In this document: positions 1 to 7,370 of the stretch, in pieces
How the letters are laid out: each line of letters begins with the position of its first letter
Position numbering within the stretch: the first letter of the stretch is position 1
Notes under the pieces: generated by a model
Databases searched by the model: none
Told to the model about the DNA's origin: nothing
Seen by the model: only the letters and a program-made list of their open reading frames with translations
Source: Devosia sp.
GTDB lineage: Bacteria; Pseudomonadota; Alphaproteobacteria; Rhizobiales; Devosiaceae
Direction: 5' to 3'
Length of the DNA: 37,475 bases
Assembly: GCA_015234425.1 (NCBI GenBank)
Contig: JADGNE010000021.1
Span: 1 to 37,475, forward strand
Program-made: the position numbers and the translations under genes

Positions 1-75
1 GCCATGCTCCTGCACCATCCGAACCGCTCGGGCGCGGACCTCAATCGAAAACTTGTTCGTCGTCTTGCTGGCATG
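1..75 (-). CDS. IS3-family transposase OrfA, N-terminal fragment
   Basis: The minus-strand frame from about base 75 reads HASKTTNKFSIEVRARAVRM and continues VQEHG to the window edge. This is the characteristic beginning of IS3-family OrfA helix-turn-helix proteins, which act with OrfB to bind the IS ends. The nearest ATG (74-72) is one base out of frame with this peptide, so either a one-base deletion damaged the start or a non-ATG start is used. Only about 25 codons are inside the window. Confidence 0.55.
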
Positions 76-124
76 CTCTATCCTACTCAGGAGTTAGAGC
101 CTCTGGCAAACCCGGCGCGGTTCA
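1..124 (-). mobile_element. IS3-family insertion sequence, terminal part (runs off the left edge)
   Basis: Read on the minus strand, the segment starts at 124 with TGAACCGCGCCGGGTTTGCC, a typical IS3-family terminal inverted repeat. About 50 nt further in it becomes the start of an orfA-type transposase gene that leaves the window at base 1. Immediately outside 124 the sequence is a livG coding frame, and that frame is cut off by the element. The boundary at 124/125 is therefore an insertion junction. The rest of the element and the other half of livG lie outside the window, so completeness of the IS and any target duplication cannot be judged. Confidence 0.75.
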
Positions 125-1255
125 ACCATCTCTCCCATAAACTCGATGGTGCCACCGCTGGCGGGAAGAATCCCCGTGATCAAGTTGAATGTGGTGCTCT
201 TTCCAGCGCCGTTGGGTCCAATCAACCCAACGATTGCCCCTGCCTCTACGTCGAAGTCGACCTTATTAACCGCCACAAGACCTCCGAAACGCTTCTCGAG
301 CGCTCGCACCTTGAGCAGGGCACCATTGACGGACGGCTTGCTTGTGTCAGCGAGCAGTTCTCCATTGGTTGGACGGGGACCGGAGCGACCCATTTTGGGC
401 AACCGTTGCGTGATGACAGGCCATATGCCGCCCGGTGACTTAACGAGCAGGAAGATCAGGATGATTCCGAATACGATGATGTGGAAGTTCCCGGAACTGC
501 CGAAGAGCAGCGGCATCAGGTCCTGGAGATAGTTGCGGACCACGATAACCAGGGCCGCCCCAAACACGGCGCCGATGATATTTCCTGCACCACCTATGAC
601 AGCCATGAGGAGGTATTCGATGCCTGCGTTGAGCCCGAAGGTCGAGGAACTCACCGCTCTGAGGAACAGGGTGTAGAGCCACCCCGAGAGCCCGGCCAGC
701 ACTCCGGCATAGACGAAGACGAACAGCTTTAGCCGCTTGGTGTCTGCACCGAAGGATTCAGCTGCCACCTTTCCTGTACGAAGGGAACGGATAACGCGCC
801 CGGGCCGTGAATTCAGGAGTTTGAGCGTCAGCACGACGACGATCGCTACCGCTATCCAGATGACCGGGTAGAATTCTCGTGGCTGGGAGAGTGCAATCGA
901 ACCGACCGAAAGCGGCGGAATGCCGGACAATCCGCCATAGCCACCGAGCATCGGGGAGGCGCCAAAAAAGTAGAACAGCGCCAGGCCCCAGGCGATCGTC
1001 CCAAGGGGAAGAAAGTGACCTAAAAGACGGATCGTCAGCAATCCGAGTACCAGCGAGACCACGGCTGTTGCCAACAGCGCAACGGGCAAGGCAAACCACG
1101 CCGACCACCCCAGATGCAGGCAAAGAATGGCAGTCGTATAAGCGCCAACGCCCATTGATGCCGCCTGGCCGAAGGACGTCATACCACCAACGCCCGTCAG
1201 GACGACGAGGCCAATGGCGACCAGAGACGCGCAGCAGCATCGATTGTAGGATCAT
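94..1255 (-). pseudogene. Branched-chain amino-acid ABC transporter, LivM permease fused to LivG ATPase, interrupted
   Basis: The N-terminal part is a LivM-type permease with multiple membrane segments (GGMTSFGQAASMGVGAY, then GLNAGIEYLLMAVIGGAGN). From about residue 290 of the readable frame a LivG-type ATPase begins, with Walker A GPNGAGKST, but it ends shortly after FNLITGILPASGG because the IS3 element enters at 124. The frame then reads into the IS and stops at 94-96. At the 5' end a strong Shine-Dalgarno AGGAGG (1266-1261) precedes ATG 1255, but this start is in another frame from the permease; a single-base indel near codon 10 is needed to connect them. Signature and Walker B motifs of LivG are absent here. 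The permease N terminus also looks short. LivM-LivG fusions are known in proteobacteria; substrate cannot be inferred. Non-functional as it stands. Confidence 0.8.
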
Positions 1256-1315
1256 CCCGACCTCCTGGCTCAACGACATCTATGAAGAGATGCGCCAGGT
1301 GTTTGAAGGGGAAGC

Positions 1316-2163
1316 TTGGAGCTCAATTTCTCCCGGGCGGCCGAAAAACTGAACATGGCGCAGCCACCGCTGAGCCGACAGATTCAGCAACTGGAGGCTG
1401 AACTTGGCGTACAGCTGTTCAACCGCGAGAGCCGCCCGCTGAGCCTTACCCGCGGCGGCGGCATGTTTCGGGAGCAGGCCCTCGGCGTCATGCAGCGCAT
1501 GGATGAGATGAATGGCACGATGAAGCCGTTTGCCGCGTCCGAACGGCCGCGTTTCGCCATCGGCTTCGTTCCGTCGGTCATATATGCCAAGCTGCCGCGC
1601 GTCATTCGAGGCTTCCGGGAGCTTGCTCCCGAGGTTGAGCTATCCCTGATCGAAATGGTGAGTCTCGAGCAGATCTCCGCTCTCAAAGAGGGGCGGATCG
1701 ATGTCGGCTTCGGACGTGTGCGGTTCGACGATCCAGCGCTGCGCCGGGAAGTGGTGCGCGAGGAAAGGCTTGTGGCCGCCCTGCCCCTGGGCCACCCCCT
1801 GGCGGGGGAAAGGCCGGTATCGCTCGCGGATCTGGCCCGGTAGGCTCTCATCATCTATCTCCGCGAACCGCGCCCGAGCTATGCGGACCAGGTCCTGTCC
1901 ATCTTCCGCGACCGCGGACTGGAGCCGGCACAAATCCACGAAGTGCGCGAACTGCAGACCGCGATCGGGCTGGTGGCATCGACCGTCGGGTCTGCGTGGT
2001 CCCTGCCTCCGTTCGGCTGATGGAACGTGGCGACGTCGTTTATCGCGACCTTTCCGAGAGTGTCACCAGTCCCATCATTCTCAGCTACCGCCGCGACGAC
2101 ACGTCCGAGTACCTGGAACGCCTGCGCACCGTCATCGACGACGTCAACGCCAAGTGGTCCTAG
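1316..2163 (+). pseudogene. LysR-type transcriptional regulator, CatR/BenM-like, inactivated
   Basis: The frame opens with the LysR winged-helix region (ELNFSRAAEKLNMAQPPLSR) and continues into a ligand-binding domain typical of catechol/benzoate pathway regulators (GFVPSVIYAKLPRVIRGF, EGRIDVGFGRVRFDDPALRR). Three lesions are visible. The first 15 or so residues of a normal LysR protein are missing. A TAG stop at 1841-1843 interrupts the ligand-binding domain, after which the same frame continues (IIYLREPRPSYADQVLSIF). Near 1985-1990 a one-base deletion moves the frame, and the family's C terminus follows (VCVVPASVRLMERGDVVYRD) to the stop at 2161-2163. No aromatic catabolic genes are left nearby, so its former target is unknown. 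Confidence 0.85.
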
Positions 2164-2307
2164 ACCCTGCTCCTGTTCGGTAAAATCCACCCCGAGATCG
2201 ACGTATTGCCCACCGCAAATATTACGGACAACGGGAAAAACGGCGGGATTTTGTCGGAACCATGGCCCCGAGTCCGCGTTCGCCTATTGTGGTAATGGGG
2301 GATCCTG

Positions 2308-4878
2308 ATGACAGACGTGGCCAAGCAGCAGACAGTTTCCGGGGGCCCTGCTCAGTGGTGGAGACTGGCCGTAGCAATACTTCTGGTCATTTTTGGTATC
2401 CCCATTGCGGCTGGCGGTCTCTACCTCCTCACCCTGGGAGGCTCCTGGTACTACCTCCCCGCTGGCTTGGGCCTGCTGGCGACTGCCTATTTCCTCTTCC
2501 GGGGCGAGCGCAACGCCATTTTGGCCTATGCAGTGACCTATGGCGGTACGCTTCTCTGGGCATTCTGGGAAGCTGGCCTGGACGCCTGGGCGCAAGTGCC
2601 GCGGCTTGTGGCCCCTACCGTGATCCTGCTGATCGTGCTGTCGACCTGGCCGTCGCTGCGACGCAGCAGTCGAGCTATGGGGACGAGATTGGCCGCGATC
2701 GGTGTGACGATGGCTGGTTTGATCAGCGCGGTGGGCGTGGCAAATAACGGGGTCGAAGTCAGCTTCGCTCAGGAAGTGCCAACGCCTCCGACGGAGGTTG
2801 CCGCGCCCGAAGTCACCCCTGCCCCATCCGCTGTGAGCCAGCCAGATGCTGTTGACCCTCTGGCGACGGATGAGCCGACCGAGGCAACAGACCCGACCAG
2901 CGAGGACGCAAGCTTGCTGGCTTACGACATGCCTGAGGCGGGTGCCGACTGGCCTGCCTATGGCGGCACCCACCACGCGACACGCTATTCGCCCCTCCAG
3001 CAGATCACCAAGGATAATGTCGGTTCCCTTGAGTTGGTCTGGGAATACCGCACCGGCGACATGCCTGAGGAGGACGAGCGCTACTCCAACCAGAACACGC
3101 CGCTGAAAATCGGCAACCAGCTGCTGCTGTGCTCAGCCATGAACACGGTCATTGCCCTCGATGCGCAGACCGGGCTCGAGCGCTGGCGCTATGATCCGCA
3201 GGTCTCGCCCGACGCCATTCCCTATAACGCCACCTGCCGGGGCCTGGCCTACTACGCTGCCCCTACGCTCAGCGCCGAAGACTTTTGCGCCGAACGCGTC
3301 ATGATGAACACGCTCGACGCGCGTCTCATCGCCGTCGATGTCCAGACCGGCCAACTCTGCACCGATTTCGGCAACGGCGGGATTGTGGACCTCGAAGAGG
3401 GCCTGGGTCACACCGTTCCGGGCTGGTACGCGCCCACCTCCCCACCGACTATTGTGCGCAATGTCGCCGTGGTCCATTCGCAGGTGCGCGACAACCAGCG
3501 CCGCGACGCTCCATCGGGCGTTGTGCGCGGCTATAATGCCGAAACCGGCGAAATGCTCTGGGCCTGGGATATGGGTCGTCCGGGCGAAAAGGGGCTGCCG
3601 GCCGAAGGCGAGACCTATACGCGGGGCACGCCCAATGTCTGGACCATTGCATCGGGCGACAATGAGCTTGGTCACGTCTATCTGCCCTTGGGCAATTCTG
3701 CCGTCGACTATTGGGGTGGGATGCGCTCGGAAGAGGAAAACACCTATTCCACCGCGCTCGTCGCCCTCGATGTCACGACCGGAGACGTCGTCTGGCACTA
3801 TCAGACAGTCCATTACGACATCTGGGATTATGACCTCGGTTCGCAGGGATCCCTGATCGATTTCCCGACCGAAAATGGTCCGGTCCCAGCGCTGATCCTG
3901 CCCACCAAGCAGGCCATGTTCTGGATTTTCGACCGACGCACCGGTGACCTTCTGGTCGAGGTTGAGGAACGTCCGGTCCCAAAGGGGGGCGTCGAGCCCG
4001 AGCGCCTCTCGCCCACCCAGCCTTTCGTGGTCGACTTCCCCAACCTTCTGCAGCCCGATCTCGAAGAAAAGCACATGTGGGGCATGACCCCGCTGGACCA
4101 GCTCTGGTGCCGGATCCAGTATCGGCAGGCCTATTACGAGGGCATCTACACCCCACCCTCTGCTGATCAGGATTGGATCCAGTGGCCCGGCTATAATGGT
4201 GGCTCGGACTGGGGCGGCGTCGCCATCGACCCGGTGCGCAACATCATGGTCGCCAATTACAACAACACCGCCAATCTCAACCGCCTGATCCCGCGCGACG
4301 AAGTCGACGCTCTTGGCGTGCGTCCCATCGATCAGGGTGGTTCCGAGGACGGCGCACCCGACAATATCAACCCGCAGGGCGACACGCCTTGGGGCATCAG
4401 GGTCAATGCCGGATGGCGTGTGCCTTTTACCGACATGCTCTGCACCCAGCCTCCCTATGGCGGCATCACCGCCATCGACCTCACCACGCGAGAAGTGCTC
4501 TGGGACAAGCCTTTCGGCACCGCCCGCAAGAATGGCCCCTTCGGCATCCCATCCATGCTGCCCCTCGATATCGGCACGCCGAACAATGCCGGGGCCGTGG
4601 TCACAGCATCCGGCCTGATCTTCATCGCGGCCGCTACCGATGACTTGCTGCGCGCCATGGATATCGGCACCGGCGAGGTGCTTTGGGAAGTCGAACTGCC
4701 GGCAGGCGGACAGGCGGGCCCGGCCATGTACGAGGTCAACGGCCAGCAATTCCTCGTCATCAACGCCGGCGGACACACCTTCATGGAAACCCCGGTCGGC
4801 GACTATTTCCTCGCCTATGCGCTGCCGCAGACGGCCGAGGCCGTCTCCGCGATGCAGGGGGAGAGTGAGGGGAACTAG
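2308..4878 (+). CDS. gcd: Membrane-bound PQQ-dependent dehydrogenase, glucose/quinate/shikimate family
   Basis: An 856-residue quinoprotein of the Gcd/QuiA family, which oxidises aldoses or cyclic polyols in the periplasm and passes electrons to ubiquinone. Residues 15-150 carry about five hydrophobic membrane segments (WRLAVAILLVIFGIPIAAGG at the start). Residues 150-205 form a Pro/Glu/Ala-rich acidic linker, longer than in E. coli Gcd (796 residues in total). From about 212 the eight-bladed PQQ propeller begins (DWPAYGGTHHATRYSPLQQI), with repeated blade motifs such as VIALDAQTGLERW, VRGYNAETGEMLWAW and LVALDVTTGDVVWHYQ. The active-site segment VHYDIWDYDLGSQGSL lies at 501-516 (Asp504 and Asp507). 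ATG 2308 is preceded by a purine-rich GGGGGAT and places the first membrane helix correctly. It stands 38 nt before ctaG. Glucose against quinate specificity cannot be decided by eye. Confidence 0.9.
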   Translation: MTDVAKQQTVSGGPAQWWRLAVAILLVIFGIPIAAGGLYLLTLGGSWYYLPAGLGLLATAYFLFRGERNAILAYAVTYGGTLLWAFWEAGLDAWAQVPRLVAPTVILLIVLSTWPSLRRSSRAMGTRLAAIGVTMAGLISAVGVANNGVEVSFAQEVPTPPTEVAAPEVTPAPSAVSQPDAVDPLATDEPTEATDPTSEDASLLAYDMPEAGADWPAYGGTHHATRYSPLQQITKDNVGSLELVWEYRTGDMPEEDERYSNQNTPLKIGNQLLLCSAMNTVIALDAQTGLERWRYDPQVSPDAIPYNATCRGLAYYAAPTLSAEDFCAERVMMNTLDARLIAVDVQTGQLCTDFGNGGIVDLEEGLGHTVPGWYAPTSPPTIVRNVAVVHSQVRDNQRRDAPSGVVRGYNAETGEMLWAWDMGRPGEKGLPAEGETYTRGTPNVWTIASGDNELGHVYLPLGNSAVDYWGGMRSEEENTYSTALVALDVTTGDVVWHYQTVHYDIWDYDLGSQGSLIDFPTENGPVPALILPTKQAMFWIFDRRTGDLLVEVEERPVPKGGVEPERLSPTQPFVVDFPNLLQPDLEEKHMWGMTPLDQLWCRIQYRQAYYEGIYTPPSADQDWIQWPGYNGGSDWGGVAIDPVRNIMVANYNNTANLNRLIPRDEVDALGVRPIDQGGSEDGAPDNINPQGDTPWGIRVNAGWRVPFTDMLCTQPPYGGITAIDLTTREVLWDKPFGTARKNGPFGIPSMLPLDIGTPNNAGAVVTASGLIFIAAATDDLLRAMDIGTGEVLWEVELPAGGQAGPAMYEVNGQQFLVINAGGHTFMETPVGDYFLAYALPQTAEAVSAMQGESEGN

Positions 4879-4916
4879 CGCCTGAGATTAAGCGTCACTC
4901 AATAAACGGAACGGAA

Positions 4917-5669
4917 ATGGACCAAGCGTCAGCCTTTTCCTTCGACATGAGCTATTGCGGCCCGCCGGTCCTGCCGGCGGCGCTATGGTCGCGGTGGAAT
5001 TTCGATCCCACCCTGCTCGTCGCCCTCCTGGTGATTGCCGGGCTCGGATTTATCCTCACGAGACAGGCCGGCCCCCATCGCCGTCTGGCTTTTGCAACGG
5101 CCTGGCTGGCCGCAGCGGCCCTCTATGTGTCTCCACTCTGCGCTCTGACGGTCAGCCTCTTTTCCGCGCGAGTTGGCCATCACGTCGTGCTGACAATGTT
5201 TGTCGCGCCGCTCCTGGCCATCTCGATCCCCCGCCAGTGGGCCCGACGAGCATCCCTTCTGCCTGCCCTCGCCCTGTCCACGGCGGCGCTGTGGCTCTGG
5301 CACAGTCCCAATCTCTATACCGGGGCCTTCCTCGCCCCCGCGATCTATTGGGCCATGCAACTGAGCCTGCTCGGCACGTTTACGCTGCTCTGGCTGGCGC
5401 TGATCCATGCAGATGCGCCGTTCCACGCCGGCCTCGCCGCGCTGTTGAGCGCAGTCCAGATGGGCATGCTGGGCGCACTTCTGGTTTTTGCGGGTGATCC
5501 GCTTTATCTGCCGCATTTTGCGACCACGCAGGCATTTGGCCTCTCTCCTCAGGATGATCAGCACTTAGGTGGTCTGATCATGTGGGTGCCCGCCAATCTG
5601 CCGCTTCTCGCCCTGATGCTCTGGCGCCTCGGCAATGTTCTCGGACCGGATCGCGAGGCCGCGTCGTGA
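4917..5669 (+). CDS. ctaG: Cytochrome c oxidase assembly protein, CtaG (caa3 type)
   Basis: A 250-residue polytopic membrane protein with about seven hydrophobic stretches. The conserved hallmarks of the caa3_CtaG family are present: WNFDPTLL near residue 28, SPLCALTVSLFSARVGHHVV around 78-97 with the paired histidines, and WLWHSPNLY near 125. This family is needed to build an active haem-copper oxidase, probably by aiding copper delivery, and is unrelated to the Cox11-type CtaG. It lies 38 nt after gcd, and its TGA overlaps the GTG start of the next gene (GTGA), which suggests translational coupling. Its position directly before the oxidase subunit genes supports the assignment. Confidence 0.88.
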   Translation: MDQASAFSFDMSYCGPPVLPAALWSRWNFDPTLLVALLVIAGLGFILTRQAGPHRRLAFATAWLAAAALYVSPLCALTVSLFSARVGHHVVLTMFVAPLLAISIPRQWARRASLLPALALSTAALWLWHSPNLYTGAFLAPAIYWAMQLSLLGTFTLLWLALIHADAPFHAGLAALLSAVQMGMLGALLVFAGDPLYLPHFATTQAFGLSPQDDQHLGGLIMWVPANLPLLALMLWRLGNVLGPDREAAS

Positions 5670-6166
5670 TCATTACGTGGTTTAAACTGTTCCACGTCGC
5701 AAGCATCGCGCTCTGGAGTGCCGGCCTTTTTGGCCTCCCCTTCCTCTATCTTCAGCGCAAGGGGCTTGAGGACGACGCGCTCCATCGCCTGCATGCCTTT
5801 GCCCGCTTCCTATATGTCGGGATGGTTTCGCCCGCGGCCTTCGTCGCGGTGGCCTCTGGCACGGTGCTGATTTTTCTCATGGGCACTTATGAGGCCTGGT
5901 TTTCGGCCAAGCTGCTTGCCGTATCCGCCCTAACCGGCATCCATATCTTTTCGGGTCTGATGATCCTGAGACTGTTTGAACCCGGCCGAAATTATCCACT
6001 GTGGCGCTTCGCCATTGTGGTACCTCTGACGCTCCTCGCGGTCAGCACGATCTTGTTCCTCGTACTCGCCAAGCCGCGACTGGAATGGCCAGCATTAATT
6101 GCTGACCTTTTTGTGCCGGGGCGGCTCGGCGAAATTCTGGGCCCCTTTATCCCTTGGATGAGATGA
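5666..6166 (+). CDS. CopD/HemJ-like integral membrane protein
   Basis: The GTG at 5666 overlaps the ctaG stop by four bases and gives a 166-residue protein with four strongly hydrophobic helices. The N terminus ITWFKLFHVASIALWSAGLF and the later AKLLAVSALTGIHIFSGLM resemble CopD-domain and HemJ-like proteins, where a helix-1 histidine (His9 here) and a mid-protein Lys/His pair are conserved. In these families the role is copper handling or haem-related oxidation; its place between ctaG and subunit II fits a cofactor-supply function for the oxidase, but that is inference. An upstream in-frame start at 5582 exists but would overlap ctaG deeply. The 3' end overlaps the convergent DUF2231 gene by 20 bp. 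Confidence 0.75.
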   Translation: MIITWFKLFHVASIALWSAGLFGLPFLYLQRKGLEDDALHRLHAFARFLYVGMVSPAAFVAVASGTVLIFLMGTYEAWFSAKLLAVSALTGIHIFSGLMILRLFEPGRNYPLWRFAIVVPLTLLAVSTILFLVLAKPRLEWPALIADLFVPGRLGEILGPFIPWMR

Positions 6167-6695
6167 GGAGGCCGACACCATGATCGAAAATCAGCTTCCC
6201 GCCATGCCAGCCAGCAAAAGCCGCCGCCAGGCTGCCGAGGCCAGAGAGCATGATGCCATTGGGCAGCACCTGCTCCGGCCAGACGAGGCGCAGACCGGCA
6301 TTGGCGCCCACGATCGCCAGCATGACCATGGCGGCGATAGCGTGGTTCCAGCTGGCAACGCGCACGCGAATACCCGGCACAGCCAGCAGTTCGGCCGTGC
6401 CAACCAGTGCGGCCAGCACCCCGAACACAAAGGCGGCGCCGGCCGACCAGATGCTCACCTGCAGCCAGAATGGGTCGCCGGTGAACCAGTAGAAGATATC
6501 GACGCCAAGGGTGGCAATAACGAAGGCAATGGGGAAGTGCACCAGCATGGCGTGGATGGGATGACCGGCAAGGGCAATAGCGGAGCTGATGTCCTTTTCG
6601 GCGACCTGCCGGATATGCGGATTAGGGTGAGCTGCGTCGATTTCCTGGCCTTCCTCCAGCGTCATTTCGGTTTCCTGATCCGGCGCAATGCTCAT
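6147..6695 (-). CDS. DUF2231 family membrane protein
   Basis: A 182-residue protein with an acidic N terminus of about 35 residues followed by four hydrophobic helices. The DUF2231 signature is clear: GHPIHAMLVHFPIAFVIATL near residues 44-63 (His-containing first helix), and WNHAIAAMVMLAIVGANAGL later. DUF2231 proteins are found near cytochrome and copper genes in many bacteria; their biochemical role is not established. A Shine-Dalgarno-like GGGAGA lies just before ATG 6695. The gene is inserted antisense inside an otherwise collinear plus-strand oxidase operon, overlapping the CopD-like gene tail to tail and the subunit II leader head to head, so the operon must either be transcribed through it or restart after it. 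Confidence 0.85.
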   Translation of the reverse strand: MSIAPDQETEMTLEEGQEIDAAHPNPHIRQVAEKDISSAIALAGHPIHAMLVHFPIAFVIATLGVDIFYWFTGDPFWLQVSIWSAGAAFVFGVLAALVGTAELLAVPGIRVRVASWNHAIAAMVMLAIVGANAGLRLVWPEQVLPNGIMLSGLGSLAAAFAGWHGGKLIFDHGVGLLISSKG

Positions 6696-7370
6696 CGCAA
6701 TTTCTCCCTCCGCAAAATACTCGCTGTGAGCGCAACGCCCATCGTCCTCGCCGGTTGCAGCGGCGAGCTGTCTGCGCTCGATCCTGCCGGGCCGCGTGCC
6801 GAAAATCTGGCCCTCCTCTGGTGGGTGATGTTTTGGGGCGCTGCGGTGTTGTTCCTGCTTGTCATCACGCTTTTCACCCTCGCCTATCTGCGCACGTCAT
6901 GGCTCGCAAAACTCGAGCCGAAACATTGGATCGTCGGTGGCGGGCTGATCCTGCCCATTCCCGTGCTGGTCGTGCTCACCGGAACGGCGCTGGTGCTGGG
7001 CGAGCAATTGCTGCCCCACGGTAACTCTGTCCTGCGCATCGGGGCCCATGCCGAGCGCTGGACCTGGCAGTTTACCTATCCCAACGGAACGGTGAGCGAC
7101 GGCGCACTCGTGCAAATTCCCGCCGGCGAGCCGGTCGACTTCGTCTTATCGGCCGAGGATGTCATCCATGCCTTCTGGGTCCCGCGGCTGGGCGGCAAGA
7201 TCGACGCTGTTCCGGGCCATCTCAATACCATCCGGCTCGAAGCCGACCGTCCCGGCATCTACTGGGGGCAATGCGCCGAATATTGCGGTGAAGGGCATGA
7301 CACCATGTTCTTCCGCGTCGAAGCCGTTGAGCCTACGGCGTTTGCCGCGTTGATGGGAGAAGGCCAGTGA
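6627..7370 (+). CDS. ctaC: Cytochrome c oxidase subunit II (CuA domain, lipoprotein-type N terminus)
   Basis: Subunit II of a haem-copper oxidase, which accepts electrons from cytochrome c at the binuclear CuA centre outside the membrane. A lipobox-like segment (LAVSATPIVLAGC, Cys coded at about 6757) is followed by two membrane helices and a cupredoxin domain. The CuA ligands are intact: His in DVIHAFWVP and the block QCAEYCGEGHDTMFF (C-x3-C-x3-H-x2-M). There is no C-terminal haem c domain. The start is uncertain. GTG 6627 is the only ordinary start that keeps the basic residues and the whole signal; GTG 6726 leaves a signal too short to work, and CTG 6675 would be ideal in length. No good ribosome-binding site precedes any of them. 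The stop overlaps the next GTG by four bases. Confidence 0.85.
   Translation: MSCVDFLAFLQRHFGFLIRRNAHRNFSLRKILAVSATPIVLAGCSGELSALDPAGPRAENLALLWWVMFWGAAVLFLLVITLFTLAYLRTSWLAKLEPKHWIVGGGLILPIPVLVVLTGTALVLGEQLLPHGNSVLRIGAHAERWTWQFTYPNGTVSDGALVQIPAGEPVDFVLSAEDVIHAFWVPRLGGKIDAVPGHLNTIRLEADRPGIYWGQCAEYCGEGHDTMFFRVEAVEPTAFAALMGEGQ

Noticed and set aside
3133..4776. Long open frame of 547 codons on the minus strand
   Set aside because: It lies wholly inside gcd, has no family resemblance and arises from the GC-rich codon pattern of the sense gene.
6180..6626. N-terminal extension of subunit II by about 150 codons
   Set aside because: This part is antisense to the DUF2231 gene and does not resemble subunit II; the signal peptide lies much later.
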